The notes: generated by a model from the sequence alone, not told the origin. A stretch of 64,000 nt of DNA from an uncultured Alphaproteobacteria bacterium (GCA_902581005.1 CACHMT010000003.1:43738-107737), one strand, 5' to 3'; positions 10,844 through 20,897 are shown, numbered from the stretch's first letter. Program-made: numbers and translations.

Positions 10844-10920
10844 GCCGATGTAGCTCAGTTGGTTAGAGCACTAGATTGTGGATCTAGGGGTCGTTGGTTC
10901 GAATCCAACCATCGGTACCA
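10844..10920 (+). tRNA. tRNA-His (GTG anticodon)
   Basis: A full cloverleaf with CCA encoded. The anticodon stem CTAGA/TCTAG encloses loop TTGTGGA, giving anticodon GUG (histidine). The acceptor arm is GCCGATG with CATCGGT, so the first pair is G1-U72 and the discriminator base is A73. The base before G1 is T, so the usual G-1 of tRNA-His is not encoded. Loss of G-1 together with A73 and G1-U72 is a known derived trait of many alphaproteobacteria. It is followed 24 bases later by efp. Confidence 0.97.
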
Positions 10921-10944
10921 CTCTCAAAAAAGTAAGTACGCAAT

Positions 10945-11508
10945 ATGGTCAAAATAAATGGAAATGAAATAAGAAAAGGCAATGTTATCGAACATAAGAA
11001 TGGTTTATGGATTGCAGTGAAAACATCTCATGTTAAGCCAGGCAAAGGTGGTGCTTTTGCACAGGTGGAATTAAAAAATATTAGAACAAACTCTAAATTA
11101 AATGAACGGTTCAGGTCAGCTGATAAGATTGAAAGAGTAAGACTTGAACAAAAGGACTACCAGTTCTTATATAAAAGTGATGAAGATTTTATATTTATGG
11201 ATAATGAAACATTCGAACAAATCACCATCAAGGAAGATGCCTTAAACGTCATCACCAATTTTCTTACAGAAGGATTAGTAGTTCAAATTGAATTTTTTGA
11301 AAATGAAGCTTTAAACGTTTCATTGCCCGAAAAATTGTCCTGTGTTGTAAAAGAAACTGAACCTACAATTAAGGGACAAACCGCTGCAAACAGCTCTAAA
11401 CCAGCAATCCTCGATAACGGTTTGCGAATTATGGTTCCTCAATTTATTGCTGAAGGAGAGTCAATAATAGTTTCTACTGAAACAAGTGAATATCTTGAGA
11501 GATCTTAA
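10945..11508 (+). CDS. efp: Elongation factor P
   Basis: Rescues ribosomes stalled at polyproline stretches. The 187-aa length is normal. The N-terminal KOW-like domain carries HVKPGKGGAF with Lys34 at the loop tip, the residue that EpmA-type enzymes modify with beta-lysine. The C-terminal OB domains contain PTIKGQTAANSSKPAILDNG, a strongly conserved EF-P stretch. ATG at 10945 follows tRNA-His closely, so the two may share a transcript. The modifying enzyme is not in the window. Confidence 0.97.
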   Translation: MVKINGNEIRKGNVIEHKNGLWIAVKTSHVKPGKGGAFAQVELKNIRTNSKLNERFRSADKIERVRLEQKDYQFLYKSDEDFIFMDNETFEQITIKEDALNVITNFLTEGLVVQIEFFENEALNVSLPEKLSCVVKETEPTIKGQTAANSSKPAILDNGLRIMVPQFIAEGESIIVSTETSEYLERS

Positions 11509-11526
11509 GCACCCCAAAGGCGTCTT

Positions 11527-12330
11527 ATGCAAAACAATACTGCCAATCTAAACATAATGACAAAAGCTGCTAGGAAAGCTTCTAAATCACTTATTAGAGA
11601 TTTTAACGAAATCGAAAAGCTTCAAGTTGTATCAAAAAAAGCAGGTGACTTCGTATCAAAAGCTGATTTAAGAGCAGAAAAGATTATCAAAGAGGAATTA
11701 CTTTCTGCGCGACCAAGTTACGGTTGGTGCGCTGAAGAAAGTCAGGAAATAGAGGGAGAAGACCCTACAAGGAGATGGATAGTGGATCCACTAGATGGAA
11801 CAACCAATTTTTTGCATGGCATTCCTCATTGGGCTATATCTATCGCTCTGGAACACAAAAAAGAAATCGTTGCAGGAATAATTTATGATCCTATTAAAGA
11901 TGAATTGTTTTCTGCGCAGAAGGGCGGTGGGTCTTGGTTAAATGAACAAAGATTAAGAGTATCTAATAGAACTACGTTCCAGGAAATGTTGTTTTCTACA
12001 GGTATTCCTTTCGGTCAAAATGATAATCTACAAAATTCTCTTTCATCTATTGGTAATCTTATGCCTAGTTGTTCAGGAATAAGAAGAAATGGTGCAGCTG
12101 CATTGGATTTAGCATACGTTGCCGCTGGCAGATTCGATGGCTTTTGGGAACAAAACTTATCTCCCTGGGATATGGCAGCGGGAATAATTCTTGTGAAAGA
12201 GGCGGGAGGGATTTTAGAGAGTATAGACATGAATCTCACCCCCTTGGAAACCGGAAATATTATCTGCTCAAACAATCAGGAGACAGTCTTTAAAAAATTT
12301 TCTGAAATAATTAGATCTTCAATTCACTAG
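11527..12330 (+). CDS. suhB: Inositol monophosphatase family protein
   Basis: Mg2+-dependent phosphatase of the inositol monophosphatase (SuhB-like) family, 267 aa. Metal site motifs are clear: CAEESQE (motif A), WIVDPLDGTTNFLHGIPHW (motif B) and WDMAAGIILVKEAGG (motif C). The start ATG at 11527 has AAAGGCG ahead of it. It lies 18 bases after efp, as in many alphaproteobacteria, and ends tail-to-tail with ygfZ with a 12-base overlap. The natural substrate may be inositol phosphate or another sugar phosphate; the sequence does not decide. Confidence 0.93.
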   Translation: MQNNTANLNIMTKAARKASKSLIRDFNEIEKLQVVSKKAGDFVSKADLRAEKIIKEELLSARPSYGWCAEESQEIEGEDPTRRWIVDPLDGTTNFLHGIPHWAISIALEHKKEIVAGIIYDPIKDELFSAQKGGGSWLNEQRLRVSNRTTFQEMLFSTGIPFGQNDNLQNSLSSIGNLMPSCSGIRRNGAAALDLAYVAAGRFDGFWEQNLSPWDMAAGIILVKEAGGILESIDMNLTPLETGNIICSNNQETVFKKFSEIIRSSIH

Positions 12331-13119
12331 AGTGAGTGGTTGTCCAAAAACAGTTAATTTCTCCTCTTTGAAGTCTTCCTTAATTTTAATCAAACAGTAA
12401 TTATTAAAAATACTAAATATTTCTCCTACAACCTTGCCATCAAAATAAATTTTTTTGTCATCTTTATTTTCGGGGTCGATGGGAATATGTCCACAATAAA
12501 GCTTATTTTTTAACTTCGCCTTATGTTTCATTCGTGCGGTTACTTCTTGGCCTATATAGCAGCCTTTCTTAAAATCTACGCCGTGTATTTTTTCAAAATT
12601 CAACTCTAAAATATACGATTTCTCAGGGATCAACTCTATTCCCGTTTCCGGTATAAGGCTCTTTATTCGATTTATCTCAAACTCATCGTATCCTTTAGTC
12701 TTTCTCACAAATTCTTCGTTAAAATCATAACAGCGCCAACCCAAAATCTTTGCTCTAGGGTCAGGAAAAGAAAAAAATTCTTCTTGAACGGAACTCAGTA
12801 CAACCTGGCAACTCTTATCGGAAATAGTCACATCAGAATTGAGTTTATAAAACTCCAAGAATTTTTTGAGAGCAACAACTCTTGATTGATGGATGTCGAT
12901 AAAAATTTCCTTATTACCCAAAGAAAAAACAAAGAAGTCATATAGATATTTTCCTTGGGGAGACAAAATCGCAGTGTAAATAATACCCTCTTTCGATACT
13001 TTCTCAATATTGTTCGTAGTTAGTGCTTGTAGAAAATCAATTTTATCTTCTCCTTCTATGGCTAGAGTGGCTCTATTTTTGTCAACAAAGAAAAAATCAG
13101 TAACACCAGTTTTAATCAT
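12319..13119 (-). CDS. ygfZ: YgfZ/GcvT-domain folate-binding protein
   Basis: YgfZ-family, tetrahydrofolate-binding proteins help maintain iron-sulfur enzymes such as MiaB (the mitochondrial relative is Iba57). The 266-aa protein resembles the T-protein of the glycine cleavage system in shape. It contains the family signature KGCYIGQEVTARMKHKAKLKNKL in two parts (the Cys in KGCYIGQE is the marker residue). The N-terminal half has the LQALTTNNIEKV and AILSPQGKYLYDFF blocks. It overlaps the start of the ABC exporter gene by 8 bases, so the two are co-translated. Confidence 0.9.
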   Translation of the reverse strand: MIKTGVTDFFFVDKNRATLAIEGEDKIDFLQALTTNNIEKVSKEGIIYTAILSPQGKYLYDFFVFSLGNKEIFIDIHQSRVVALKKFLEFYKLNSDVTISDKSCQVVLSSVQEEFFSFPDPRAKILGWRCYDFNEEFVRKTKGYDEFEINRIKSLIPETGIELIPEKSYILELNFEKIHGVDFKKGCYIGQEVTARMKHKAKLKNKLYCGHIPIDPENKDDKKIYFDGKVVGEIFSIFNNYCLIKIKEDFKEEKLTVFGQPLTLVN

Positions 13120-14923
13120 CGTTTTTCTTTTCTACTTGTGATTTGAATAAATTAGAATAAAGAGAATTCTCCAGCAATAACTTACTATGCTTACCCTGTC
13201 CCACAATTTTTCCATTGTCCAAAACCAGTACTTTGTCGCTATCAACTATAGTAGATAATCTATGCGCTATTGTAATTGTAGTTGAATGCTTTGCAAGATT
13301 ACTAAGGGATTTTTGAATCAACTCCTCTGACTTACTGTCCAAGGCCGAGGTTGGTTCATCTAAAAGAAGAAGGGGACTTTTCCTCAGGAAGGCACGGGCT
13401 ATAGATATTCTTTGGCGTTGCCCCCCTGATAGGGTTGATCCTCTTGGGCCAACGACTGTATTTAAACCATCTTTTAACTCATTAGTAAATTCGTCAACAT
13501 AAGCCATTTTAGCTGCTTCTCTGATTTCTCCGTCAGTAGCTGTTGGCTTTCCAAATCTAATATTTTCAAGTATTGTTTCGTCAAACACCATCCCATCTTG
13601 ACGTACAACAGAAATAAGGGAACGCAGGTCATTCAAACAGAAGTCTTTAATACTAATTCCGTTAAGCTTTATAAGCCCACTACTTGGGTCTATCAACCTT
13701 GTAATAAGATTAAACAAAGTTGTTTTTCCGCTACCAGAATAGCCAACAATCGCATTCGATGTGCCCTCTTCAATCCCAAAAGTTATATTTTCAAGAACTT
13801 TTTTATCTTCATAAGAAAAGTGTACGCTATCGAACTCAATTCCTATCTTATCAAATTTTTTTCCAGCGCTAGACAAAGTTGGAAAAACTATAGATGATTT
13901 TTCCTCAAAAATTTTAAATACGCGTTCTAAGCTAGCCATGGCAACCTGAATATTGCCCGAGACATTACTCAATCTTCTGAGAGGTTCAAAAATTAATGCC
14001 ATAGCAGTGAAAAAACTCATGAACTCTCCGATAGTCTTAGACCCTGATGTGATATCGATAGCGCCAAAAACCATTACAGCTAAAAACCCAATTGCTGCTA
14101 TGACATCAATCATGGCTGGGATACCCGCCATTCCAGCCTCGAGTCGAAGCCTTACTTTATGCGTAAGCTGAAGGATATCAAAAAATTTGTTGCGTTCACG
14201 GCTCTCAGCTCGGTTGAGCTTAATATCTGTTATGCCATGGAATATCTCATCCAACCGAACGTTCGCTTTCGACTCATAGTCCCTGTTTTCTCCTGCTCTG
14301 GATCTTATTAAGCCTTGTAGAAGCAAAATTGGTAACACTAAAAATGGAATTCCCAAAAAGGCAATTAACGACCATTTCCAATCGATAAAAAATACGACGG
14401 CAAGCAAAGATATTAATGAAAATCCATCTCTTCCAACCGTCATAAATGCTTCTCCAACGGACTCAGATAAAGCTTTGCTATCAGCTCTTACCCTATCCAT
14501 AAGAGTACCCGGTGAGTTTTTTTGATGGAACCCAACATCCATATTTAAAAGATGTGCTACCATTCGATCCTGAATAACTTTAATAATTTTCTGACAAACA
14601 TTTACCGTCAAAAGCCTGTGAACGAATCCTGCTATGGCCCTAATTGAAAAAATGGAAAAGATTACAACTGCAACAATTAAAATGCTTGATGTATCTTTAG
14701 AAACCAAAACATTATCAAATAAAAATTTAATTGAATAAGAAAGCAGCCCCAACATCGAGCCTTCTATTGACATAAAAATCAATGCCGTAAATAGAAGGCC
14801 GACATGCTTTCTTACATATAAACTCCAGAACCATTTAAAAAGAGGTTTTTTGTCATCTTCAATATTCATACTAATAATTTTATCTGGGAATTTTGAACCA
14901 ATGAGAATTTTTTCTAAATTCAC
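13112..14923 (-). CDS. MsbA-like ABC exporter, fused permease and ATPase
   Basis: Type IV-fold ABC exporter, likely for a lipid or other hydrophobic substrate at the inner membrane. Up to 603 aa: six predicted membrane spans in the N-terminal 320 residues, then an ATPase with Walker A GYSGSGKTTLF, signature LSGGQRQRISIARAF, Walker B LLLLDEPTSALD and the H-loop IAHRLST. The GTG start at 14923 has AAAGG ahead of it but overlaps the phosphatase gene by 44 bases. An ATG at 14869 (MNIEDDKKPLFKWF) would remove the overlap but lacks a clear ribosome binding site. MsbA is the nearest well-known relative, but lipid A export is not shown by sequence alone. Confidence 0.88.
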   Translation of the reverse strand: MNLEKILIGSKFPDKIISMNIEDDKKPLFKWFWSLYVRKHVGLLFTALIFMSIEGSMLGLLSYSIKFLFDNVLVSKDTSSILIVAVVIFSIFSIRAIAGFVHRLLTVNVCQKIIKVIQDRMVAHLLNMDVGFHQKNSPGTLMDRVRADSKALSESVGEAFMTVGRDGFSLISLLAVVFFIDWKWSLIAFLGIPFLVLPILLLQGLIRSRAGENRDYESKANVRLDEIFHGITDIKLNRAESRERNKFFDILQLTHKVRLRLEAGMAGIPAMIDVIAAIGFLAVMVFGAIDITSGSKTIGEFMSFFTAMALIFEPLRRLSNVSGNIQVAMASLERVFKIFEEKSSIVFPTLSSAGKKFDKIGIEFDSVHFSYEDKKVLENITFGIEEGTSNAIVGYSGSGKTTLFNLITRLIDPSSGLIKLNGISIKDFCLNDLRSLISVVRQDGMVFDETILENIRFGKPTATDGEIREAAKMAYVDEFTNELKDGLNTVVGPRGSTLSGGQRQRISIARAFLRKSPLLLLDEPTSALDSKSEELIQKSLSNLAKHSTTITIAHRLSTIVDSDKVLVLDNGKIVGQGKHSKLLLENSLYSNLFKSQVEKKNDD

Positions 14924-15593
14924 CGTACCTTTGTGTCATCTCTTCTCTATGGTAACGTTTCTCTACCCAATCCAAAAAGTTAATCCTGTCTTTTTTGAAA
15001 GCATGTCTATATTCCATAAGCATAAAATCTAAAATTCCTGCAGTCCAACCGCCCAGGTGTAAAAACTTAAAGGAAAGTTGCTTTTGAGCTATTTCCACAG
15101 GTGTCTTTAGAACCAGTAAGAAATAAAGAGCTGAGCCTAAACCGGCTCTATCAGAGCCTGACTTACAGTGCATCAAAAAAGGCTTTTTTATGGTTCTAAA
15201 AACTTCATTTATTTCAAAAATTTTTTCTTTTTCAGGTAATTTTGATGAGTATAATTTTATGTTGATCAGTTTAATTCCGATCTTCTTACATATATTTTTC
15301 TCAATAAAAAATGCTCCTTGGTTAGACTCACCTCTAAAATTTATTATAGATTGAATCCCTTTTTCTCTTTGCCATTCCAATATCCGCTTCTCAGAGGGCT
15401 GATTAGATCTGAACACTCCGGGCGCTATCTGAAAATTATTATGATAAAAAATTCTGAGAAACTCATGGTCTATCCAGAAAGCATGCTTTTCAGCAGATTT
15501 CTTATTTGAGGAAGAGAAAGTTTTTTCTAAATCACTTCTCCAGTTTTCATCAAACTTTTCAAACTTTTGCTTTAAGTTAAACAATATGTTCAT
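14880..15593 (-). CDS. Tyrosine/dual-specificity phosphatase-like protein
   Basis: A 237-aa protein with the protein-tyrosine-phosphatase P-loop MHCKSGSDRAG: Cys143 as nucleophile and Arg149 for phosphate binding. The upstream GVFRSNQPSEKRILEWQREKGI and SIINFRGE resemble the small bacterial family of DSP-like phosphatases (FRSNQPS then LRGE). No signal peptide is seen, so it is probably cytosolic. It runs into the ABC exporter gene with an overlap. A lipid or carbohydrate phosphate is as plausible a substrate as phosphotyrosine. Confidence 0.8.
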   Translation of the reverse strand: MNILFNLKQKFEKFDENWRSDLEKTFSSSNKKSAEKHAFWIDHEFLRIFYHNNFQIAPGVFRSNQPSEKRILEWQREKGIQSIINFRGESNQGAFFIEKNICKKIGIKLINIKLYSSKLPEKEKIFEINEVFRTIKKPFLMHCKSGSDRAGLGSALYFLLVLKTPVEIAQKQLSFKFLHLGGWTAGILDFMLMEYRHAFKKDRINFLDWVEKRYHREEMTQRYGEFRKNSHWFKIPR

Positions 15594-15706
15594 CCTTTTC
15601 CGCGATTAGTATTACAACACTTCCAAACCGGCAAGACTTTTTGATTGCAAATAGCTATAACTTTTGTTTATAGGTTACATTAACAACCCAGATTGGTGAA
15701 ATAATA

Positions 15707-16918
15707 ATGAAAGTTTCTAACGGACGCATACACAGAGCTCTTCCCGGACCATCAATAATACCAGATAAGGTACTTCAAGCTATGCAAAGACCTGCTCCCA
15801 ACATTTACGGAGGCGAGCTCGAAGAGATTACAATGAGCATATTATCGGATATTTCTAAATTAGCTGGTAGCAAAGGCAGAGTAGCGCTGTATATATCAAA
15901 TGGTCATGGTGTGTGGGAAGCGGCCTTAACAAATCTCTTTAATGAAGATGACAAAATTCTAACTATCTCAAATGGTGTTTTTGGCAAGCACTGGGGAAAT
16001 ATTGCCTCAAAGCTTGGGATAGACGTAGTTCATTTGGAATACGGAATGGACAAGGCTTTTGAATTCAATGACCTCGAAAAAGCTCTTTCCGAGGATAAAG
16101 ATAAGAGGATCAAAGGTATTTTGGTTGTTCAAACAGACACTGCTTCCTCAATGCTTTTAAACATAGAAGAAATAAGTAAATTAAAACAAAGTTTGAATCA
16201 TCCAGCCTTGTTATTAGTAGACAGTATTGCTTGTTTTGGATGTGATAATATGGAGATGGATAAATGGGGTGTTGATCTACTATTAACAGCATCACAAAAA
16301 GGTCTAATGACTCCGCCTGGCTTAGGATACCTAGTGATAGGAGAGAGAGCTGAGATCCAAGCAAAAAAAGTTACAAAAAAATCAGCTTACTGGGATTGGG
16401 GTCCTAGACTTGATCCTACAAACTTTTATGAAATTTATTTTGGAACTGCACCAACACACTTACTATTTGCGCAAAAGGCAGCACTAGAGATTATGAACGA
16501 AGAAGGTAAAGATAACATTATCAAGAGGCATGAAATTTTAGCTAATACAGTCTGGAAAGCCGTTGATATATGGAGCCAAGAAGGAGTGCTGAAATTTAAT
16601 GTTCCTAATAAGGAAAATAGATCTCACGCCGTAACCACACTTGTTGCAAAAAACTATGATCTTCTCCCATTTAAAAACTGGGTAGAGAAAAATACTGGAG
16701 TTGAATTGGGGATTGGATTAGGATTTGAGGGTCCAGAGTATTTTGATGGTAATTCTGCGTTCAGAGTTGCACATATGGGGCACCTTAATCCTCACATGCT
16801 TCTTGGGGTTTTAGCATCGTTAGAAATGGGTCTTATAGCAGCTAATATACCATTCAAAAAGGGTGGCCTAGATAATGCTATTGATTACTTAGCAAACTCT
16901 ATAAATAGTGAGGGTTAA
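15707..16918 (+). CDS. Class V aminotransferase (serine/alanine-glyoxylate type)
   Basis: PLP enzyme of the small class V group that includes serine-glyoxylate and alanine-glyoxylate transaminases. 403 aa. Seen: the N-terminal PGPSIIPDKVLQAM, IPNG-like SNGHGVWEAAL, the PLP-contact LVDSIACFGC, and TASQKGLMTPPGL where Lys198 should bind PLP. The family suggests roles in glyoxylate and serine metabolism; the exact donor is not settled. It stands alone on the plus strand, with a 4-base tail-to-tail overlap with the HisC-like gene. Confidence 0.88.
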   Translation: MKVSNGRIHRALPGPSIIPDKVLQAMQRPAPNIYGGELEEITMSILSDISKLAGSKGRVALYISNGHGVWEAALTNLFNEDDKILTISNGVFGKHWGNIASKLGIDVVHLEYGMDKAFEFNDLEKALSEDKDKRIKGILVVQTDTASSMLLNIEEISKLKQSLNHPALLLVDSIACFGCDNMEMDKWGVDLLLTASQKGLMTPPGLGYLVIGERAEIQAKKVTKKSAYWDWGPRLDPTNFYEIYFGTAPTHLLFAQKAALEIMNEEGKDNIIKRHEILANTVWKAVDIWSQEGVLKFNVPNKENRSHAVTTLVAKNYDLLPFKNWVEKNTGVELGIGLGFEGPEYFDGNSAFRVAHMGHLNPHMLLGVLASLEMGLIAANIPFKKGGLDNAIDYLANSINSEG

Positions 16919-18012
16919 AGATTCTTAATTATCCTACTCATTGCATCATCTAAGACCATTAAATCTTTATTTGTGCCTACGGTAATTCTTATAAACGAAT
17001 TGAGAGGCTCAACACTTGGCATGCGGACAAAAATTTTTTCTTTAATTAAACTGTTCATTAACTTTGCCGCAAACTTACCATCACCACCACTATTTATCGG
17101 CACAAAATTTGTTCTTGAAACTAATGAGTTAAACCCGAATTTTTTAAAGATCGAAGCAATATCTTTTTTTGACTTATCAACTTTTTTCAAAACAGTCTGT
17201 AAATACTCCTGGTCTTCCAATGCTATTTTGGCAGCGATTTGACCAAGTCTGTTTACTCCGAAGTGATTTCTTACTTTATTAAAAGCCTCAACCAATTTCT
17301 TATTTCCAATTCCGTAGCCTATCCTTAGCCCGGCCAAGCCGTAGGCCTTAGAAAAAGTTCTAAATCTAATAACGTTTTCCCGATCTATGTCAATCGGAGC
17401 TAATTCATTCACATCTACGAAGTCTGAGTATGCTTCGTCGAGACAAAGTATTGTTTTGTCAGGTATATTATCTATGAAATCCTGTATTCTTTCTTTGGAG
17501 TGAAAAGTTCCCATTGGATTATCTGGGTTAGATAAATATAATATTTTCGCTTTGCTTTTCTTTGTCGCACTTAGCAACTCATCAAGATCCTCATAATTAT
17601 TATTGTAAGGAACAAGAGATATATTACCTCCATAGCCATCCACATGATATTTAAAAGTAGGGTAGGCGCCAAGGGAAGAAACAACTTTATCGCCTGGTTC
17701 TATAAAAAGCCTCACTAGGTTTCCTAAAAGCCCATCAATTCCCTCCCCCACTGTAAAGCAGTCTCTAGGCATCTTATAGAACTCTGATAATGTCTGTAAG
17801 AGGTCAAAACTTTCAGGATCTCCATATTTCCAAACATTTTCAGCTTTAGCCTTTATCGCATTTATAACCCTTTTAGAGGGACCGAACACACTCTCATTAG
17901 CACCCATCCTAGAATCGAAACTGAATTTATTTTCTCTCTCCTGACTTTCTGGTCCTATGAAAGGTACCGATACAGGTAAGTCATTAGCTATCTTAGTAAA
18001 CTTAGGCTTCAA
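16915..18012 (-). CDS. HisC-like class I/II aminotransferase
   Basis: 365-aa PLP aminotransferase of the histidinol-phosphate aminotransferase group. Motifs: YPTF substrate loop after GAYPTFKYHV, NPDNPMGT, CLDEAYSDF with the PLP-ring Asp, and FRTFSKAYGLAGLRIGYG with Lys222 as the Schiff-base lysine. It overlaps the end of valS by 4 bases (ATGA-type), so translation is coupled. No other histidine genes are nearby, so it might serve histidine, tyrosine or phenylalanine synthesis. Confidence 0.87.
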   Translation of the reverse strand: MKPKFTKIANDLPVSVPFIGPESQERENKFSFDSRMGANESVFGPSKRVINAIKAKAENVWKYGDPESFDLLQTLSEFYKMPRDCFTVGEGIDGLLGNLVRLFIEPGDKVVSSLGAYPTFKYHVDGYGGNISLVPYNNNYEDLDELLSATKKSKAKILYLSNPDNPMGTFHSKERIQDFIDNIPDKTILCLDEAYSDFVDVNELAPIDIDRENVIRFRTFSKAYGLAGLRIGYGIGNKKLVEAFNKVRNHFGVNRLGQIAAKIALEDQEYLQTVLKKVDKSKKDIASIFKKFGFNSLVSRTNFVPINSGGDGKFAAKLMNSLIKEKIFVRMPSVEPLNSFIRITVGTNKDLMVLDDAMSRIIKNL

Positions 18013-20747
18013 TTGTTAAATTTCTCCAACCCCTTTATCAAGGATTTCTGTTTGTTTAATTTTGACTTAAGATCTTCATGATCAGACTCAAATTTTTCTA
18101 TAACGGTTTTTGGAGCTTTATCTCTAAAGTTTTTATTGTTTAGTTTTTCTGACAATTTTGTAATTTCACTCTCTAACTTTTTTAACGTTGCATTTACTCT
18201 CTCTTTTTCAAGTTCTAAATCAAAATCTGATTGAACAGACACAAAGGCCTCTACTTTACCTCCTGCAATTGCCAAAGCGTTCTCGGGTTTTCTTTGAACT
18301 TGCTTGATTTCTAATAGCCTAGCTAACTTACAAATAATTTTTTCATTCTCCTTGATATAACTATATTGCTTGGCTTCCAGATCAACCACGAATAAATCTG
18401 TTTTTCCACCTGAAAGTAAATTAAAATCTGACTTGGTAGATCTTATATCCTCAATAAAAGATATAACATTTTCTATTTTATTAACCTGATTTTTGTCTAT
18501 CGAATTAACACTTATTGTAGGCCATTTACTGTTAGATAAGAGTCCTTTATCCTTTCTAAAATGCTCCCAAAGCTCCTCAGTCACAAAGGGCATTATAGGA
18601 TGAAGCATCTTCAAGCACGCTACAAAAGTCCAGGACAATGTTTTTCGTGTTTCTTGAACAAGTTTTTCATCTTCATTATTTAAAAGAGATTTGGAAAACT
18701 CAATATACCAATCACAGAAAACACCCCAAGTGTGATTATAAAGGTTATTAGCGATATCGTTAAACCGAAATCTTTCATAGCTTTGATTAACGGAGCTCAA
18801 AATACCTTGAGTTTTACCTATTATCCATTTATTTGGTGGTGCCTCAACACTTGAAATATCAAACTCATCGTCAAAATGACAACCGTTCATTTCTAGGTAT
18901 TTTGCTGCATTCCAAATCTTGGTAACAAAATTTCTATATCCCTCAATTCTTGATTCCGATAATTTTAAATCTCTTCCGGTAACTGCCATAGCTGTTAAGG
19001 TAAACCTGAGGGGATCAGCCCCATATTTATCAATTAGGTCTAGCGGATCAAGCACATTACCAAGAGACTTAGACATTTTTTTTCCATGCTCGTCTCTTAC
19101 CAAAGCATGAACATAGACTTTTTTGAAGGGAATTTGTCTTACGGTTGCAAGTTGCATCATTATCATTCTTGCAACCCAGAAAAAAATAATATCGAAACCT
19201 GTTACCAAAACACTTGTGGGGTAGTATCTTTCCATAAGGCATTTTTCATCGGGCCATCCAAGCGTTCCGATAGGCCAGATGCCTGAAGAAAACCAAGTAT
19301 CGAGCACATCTGGATCTTGAAATATTTTGCTGTGTCCCGCCAATTTTTTGGCTTCTTCAAAACTTTCTGCGCAATATTCATTTCCTTCATCATCATACCA
19401 AACGGGTATCTGGTGTCCCCACCATAACTGTCTTGAAATACACCAAGGCTCAATATTTTCGAGCCAGTTGAAATAAACTTTTTTATCTCGTTCTGGGATA
19501 ATTTCTATTTCATTCTTCCTAACAACATCAATAGCTTCTTTAACAATTTTTTTTGAGTCAACAAACCACTGCGTGGTTAAAAAAGGCTCCACTACTTCTT
19601 TTGATCTATCACCATGTGGGACAAAGTGCACGTCTTCCTTCTCAGCTTCAAAAGAACCTTCTTCCTTTAGTAATTGTAAGATTTTCTTTCTTGCCTCAAA
19701 TCTTTCAAGTCCATTTAATTGGAAAATATCTACGGACGGCTTAATTTCATTTGCAAAATCTTCATTATTTATGATTTTAATATTTGCACCTGTATCAAAA
19801 ACATTAATCATTCTTAAACCATGCCTTTTACCGACCTCCCAATCATTAAAGTCATGGGCAGGAGTAATCTTCACAGCACCCGTACCTTTAGTAGGATCCG
19901 CATAGTCATCTGCTATCACTGGGATCTTTCTTCCAACCAATGGTAATATTACTGATTTCCCAATCAAATCGCTGTATCGCTCATCACTAGGGTTAACAAT
20001 CACAGCAGTATCTCCAAGAAGTGTCTCTGGTCTCGTAGTTGCAATAACTACATGATCCATAGGCATCCTTTTTAAAACCACTCCATTCTCATCGGTTTCT
20101 ACTCCAAAATTGAATGTACCTTCCTCTAAAAAATACTTTAATTCCCAGATTTTTCCTCGAACCTCTATTTGCTCAACTTCTAGATCCGAAATGGCACTTT
20201 GAAATTTTGGGTCCCAATTTACTAATTTTTTACCCTTATAAATCAACCCTCTATTGTAGAAATCTACAAAAACTTTTATGACAGCCTTATGGAAATCTGG
20301 ATCCATGGTAAATCTATTTCGGCTCCAATCACAGGATGCTCCTAACCTCTTCAACTGATCAATTATAGTATTTCCAGATTTTTCCTTCCAATTCCAAACC
20401 TCTTTAAGAAACGCTTTTCGACCCATTTGCTGTCGGCTTTTATTCTTTTTCTCTAACTCTCTTTCAACTACCATTTGAGTTGCGATTCCAGCATGGTCCT
20501 GACCAGGTTGCCATAAAACATCATAGCCATTCATTCTATGATACCTCACCAAAACATCCTGAATTGTATTATTAAAGGCATGGCCAATGTGCAAGCTGCC
20601 CGTAACATTTGGAGGAGGGATCATTATAGAAAATGGTGGTTTGCCTTTTTCGCTATCTTTGCCTGATCTAAAAGCGTCGGCTTCTACCCAACGATCATTT
20701 ATTTTTTTTTCAGCCTCTTCAGGGTTGAATTTATTTGGAAGGTTCAT
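18009..20747 (-). CDS. valS: Valyl-tRNA synthetase
   Basis: Charges tRNA-Val. 912 aa, class I synthetase: the HIGH-type motif PPPNVTGSLHIGHAFN sits near residues 43-58 and the KMSKS motif in DEHGKKMSKSLGNVLDP. Between them lies a CP1 editing domain with ATTRPETLLGDTAV. A C-terminal coiled-coil arm rich in Lys and Glu ends the chain, as is typical for ValRS. It is preceded by the PopZ-like gene with a 150-base gap in which I see no gene. Confidence 0.97.
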   Translation of the reverse strand: MNLPNKFNPEEAEKKINDRWVEADAFRSGKDSEKGKPPFSIMIPPPNVTGSLHIGHAFNNTIQDVLVRYHRMNGYDVLWQPGQDHAGIATQMVVERELEKKNKSRQQMGRKAFLKEVWNWKEKSGNTIIDQLKRLGASCDWSRNRFTMDPDFHKAVIKVFVDFYNRGLIYKGKKLVNWDPKFQSAISDLEVEQIEVRGKIWELKYFLEEGTFNFGVETDENGVVLKRMPMDHVVIATTRPETLLGDTAVIVNPSDERYSDLIGKSVILPLVGRKIPVIADDYADPTKGTGAVKITPAHDFNDWEVGKRHGLRMINVFDTGANIKIINNEDFANEIKPSVDIFQLNGLERFEARKKILQLLKEEGSFEAEKEDVHFVPHGDRSKEVVEPFLTTQWFVDSKKIVKEAIDVVRKNEIEIIPERDKKVYFNWLENIEPWCISRQLWWGHQIPVWYDDEGNEYCAESFEEAKKLAGHSKIFQDPDVLDTWFSSGIWPIGTLGWPDEKCLMERYYPTSVLVTGFDIIFFWVARMIMMQLATVRQIPFKKVYVHALVRDEHGKKMSKSLGNVLDPLDLIDKYGADPLRFTLTAMAVTGRDLKLSESRIEGYRNFVTKIWNAAKYLEMNGCHFDDEFDISSVEAPPNKWIIGKTQGILSSVNQSYERFRFNDIANNLYNHTWGVFCDWYIEFSKSLLNNEDEKLVQETRKTLSWTFVACLKMLHPIMPFVTEELWEHFRKDKGLLSNSKWPTISVNSIDKNQVNKIENVISFIEDIRSTKSDFNLLSGGKTDLFVVDLEAKQYSYIKENEKIICKLARLLEIKQVQRKPENALAIAGGKVEAFVSVQSDFDLELEKERVNATLKKLESEITKLSEKLNNKNFRDKAPKTVIEKFESDHEDLKSKLNKQKSLIKGLEKFNN

Positions 20748-20897
20748 CTTAATTTGTATCCTAATGAGTGCTACACTCAGCTACAAACGCCAGCTTGACT
20801 TTGGAATTAGAATTTTTTTGCAAACGGTTCGTTAATAGCACATGTTGATCAATCGAAATCTTCAATGACATTATAGGTAATACTTCTTTCTACTGAG

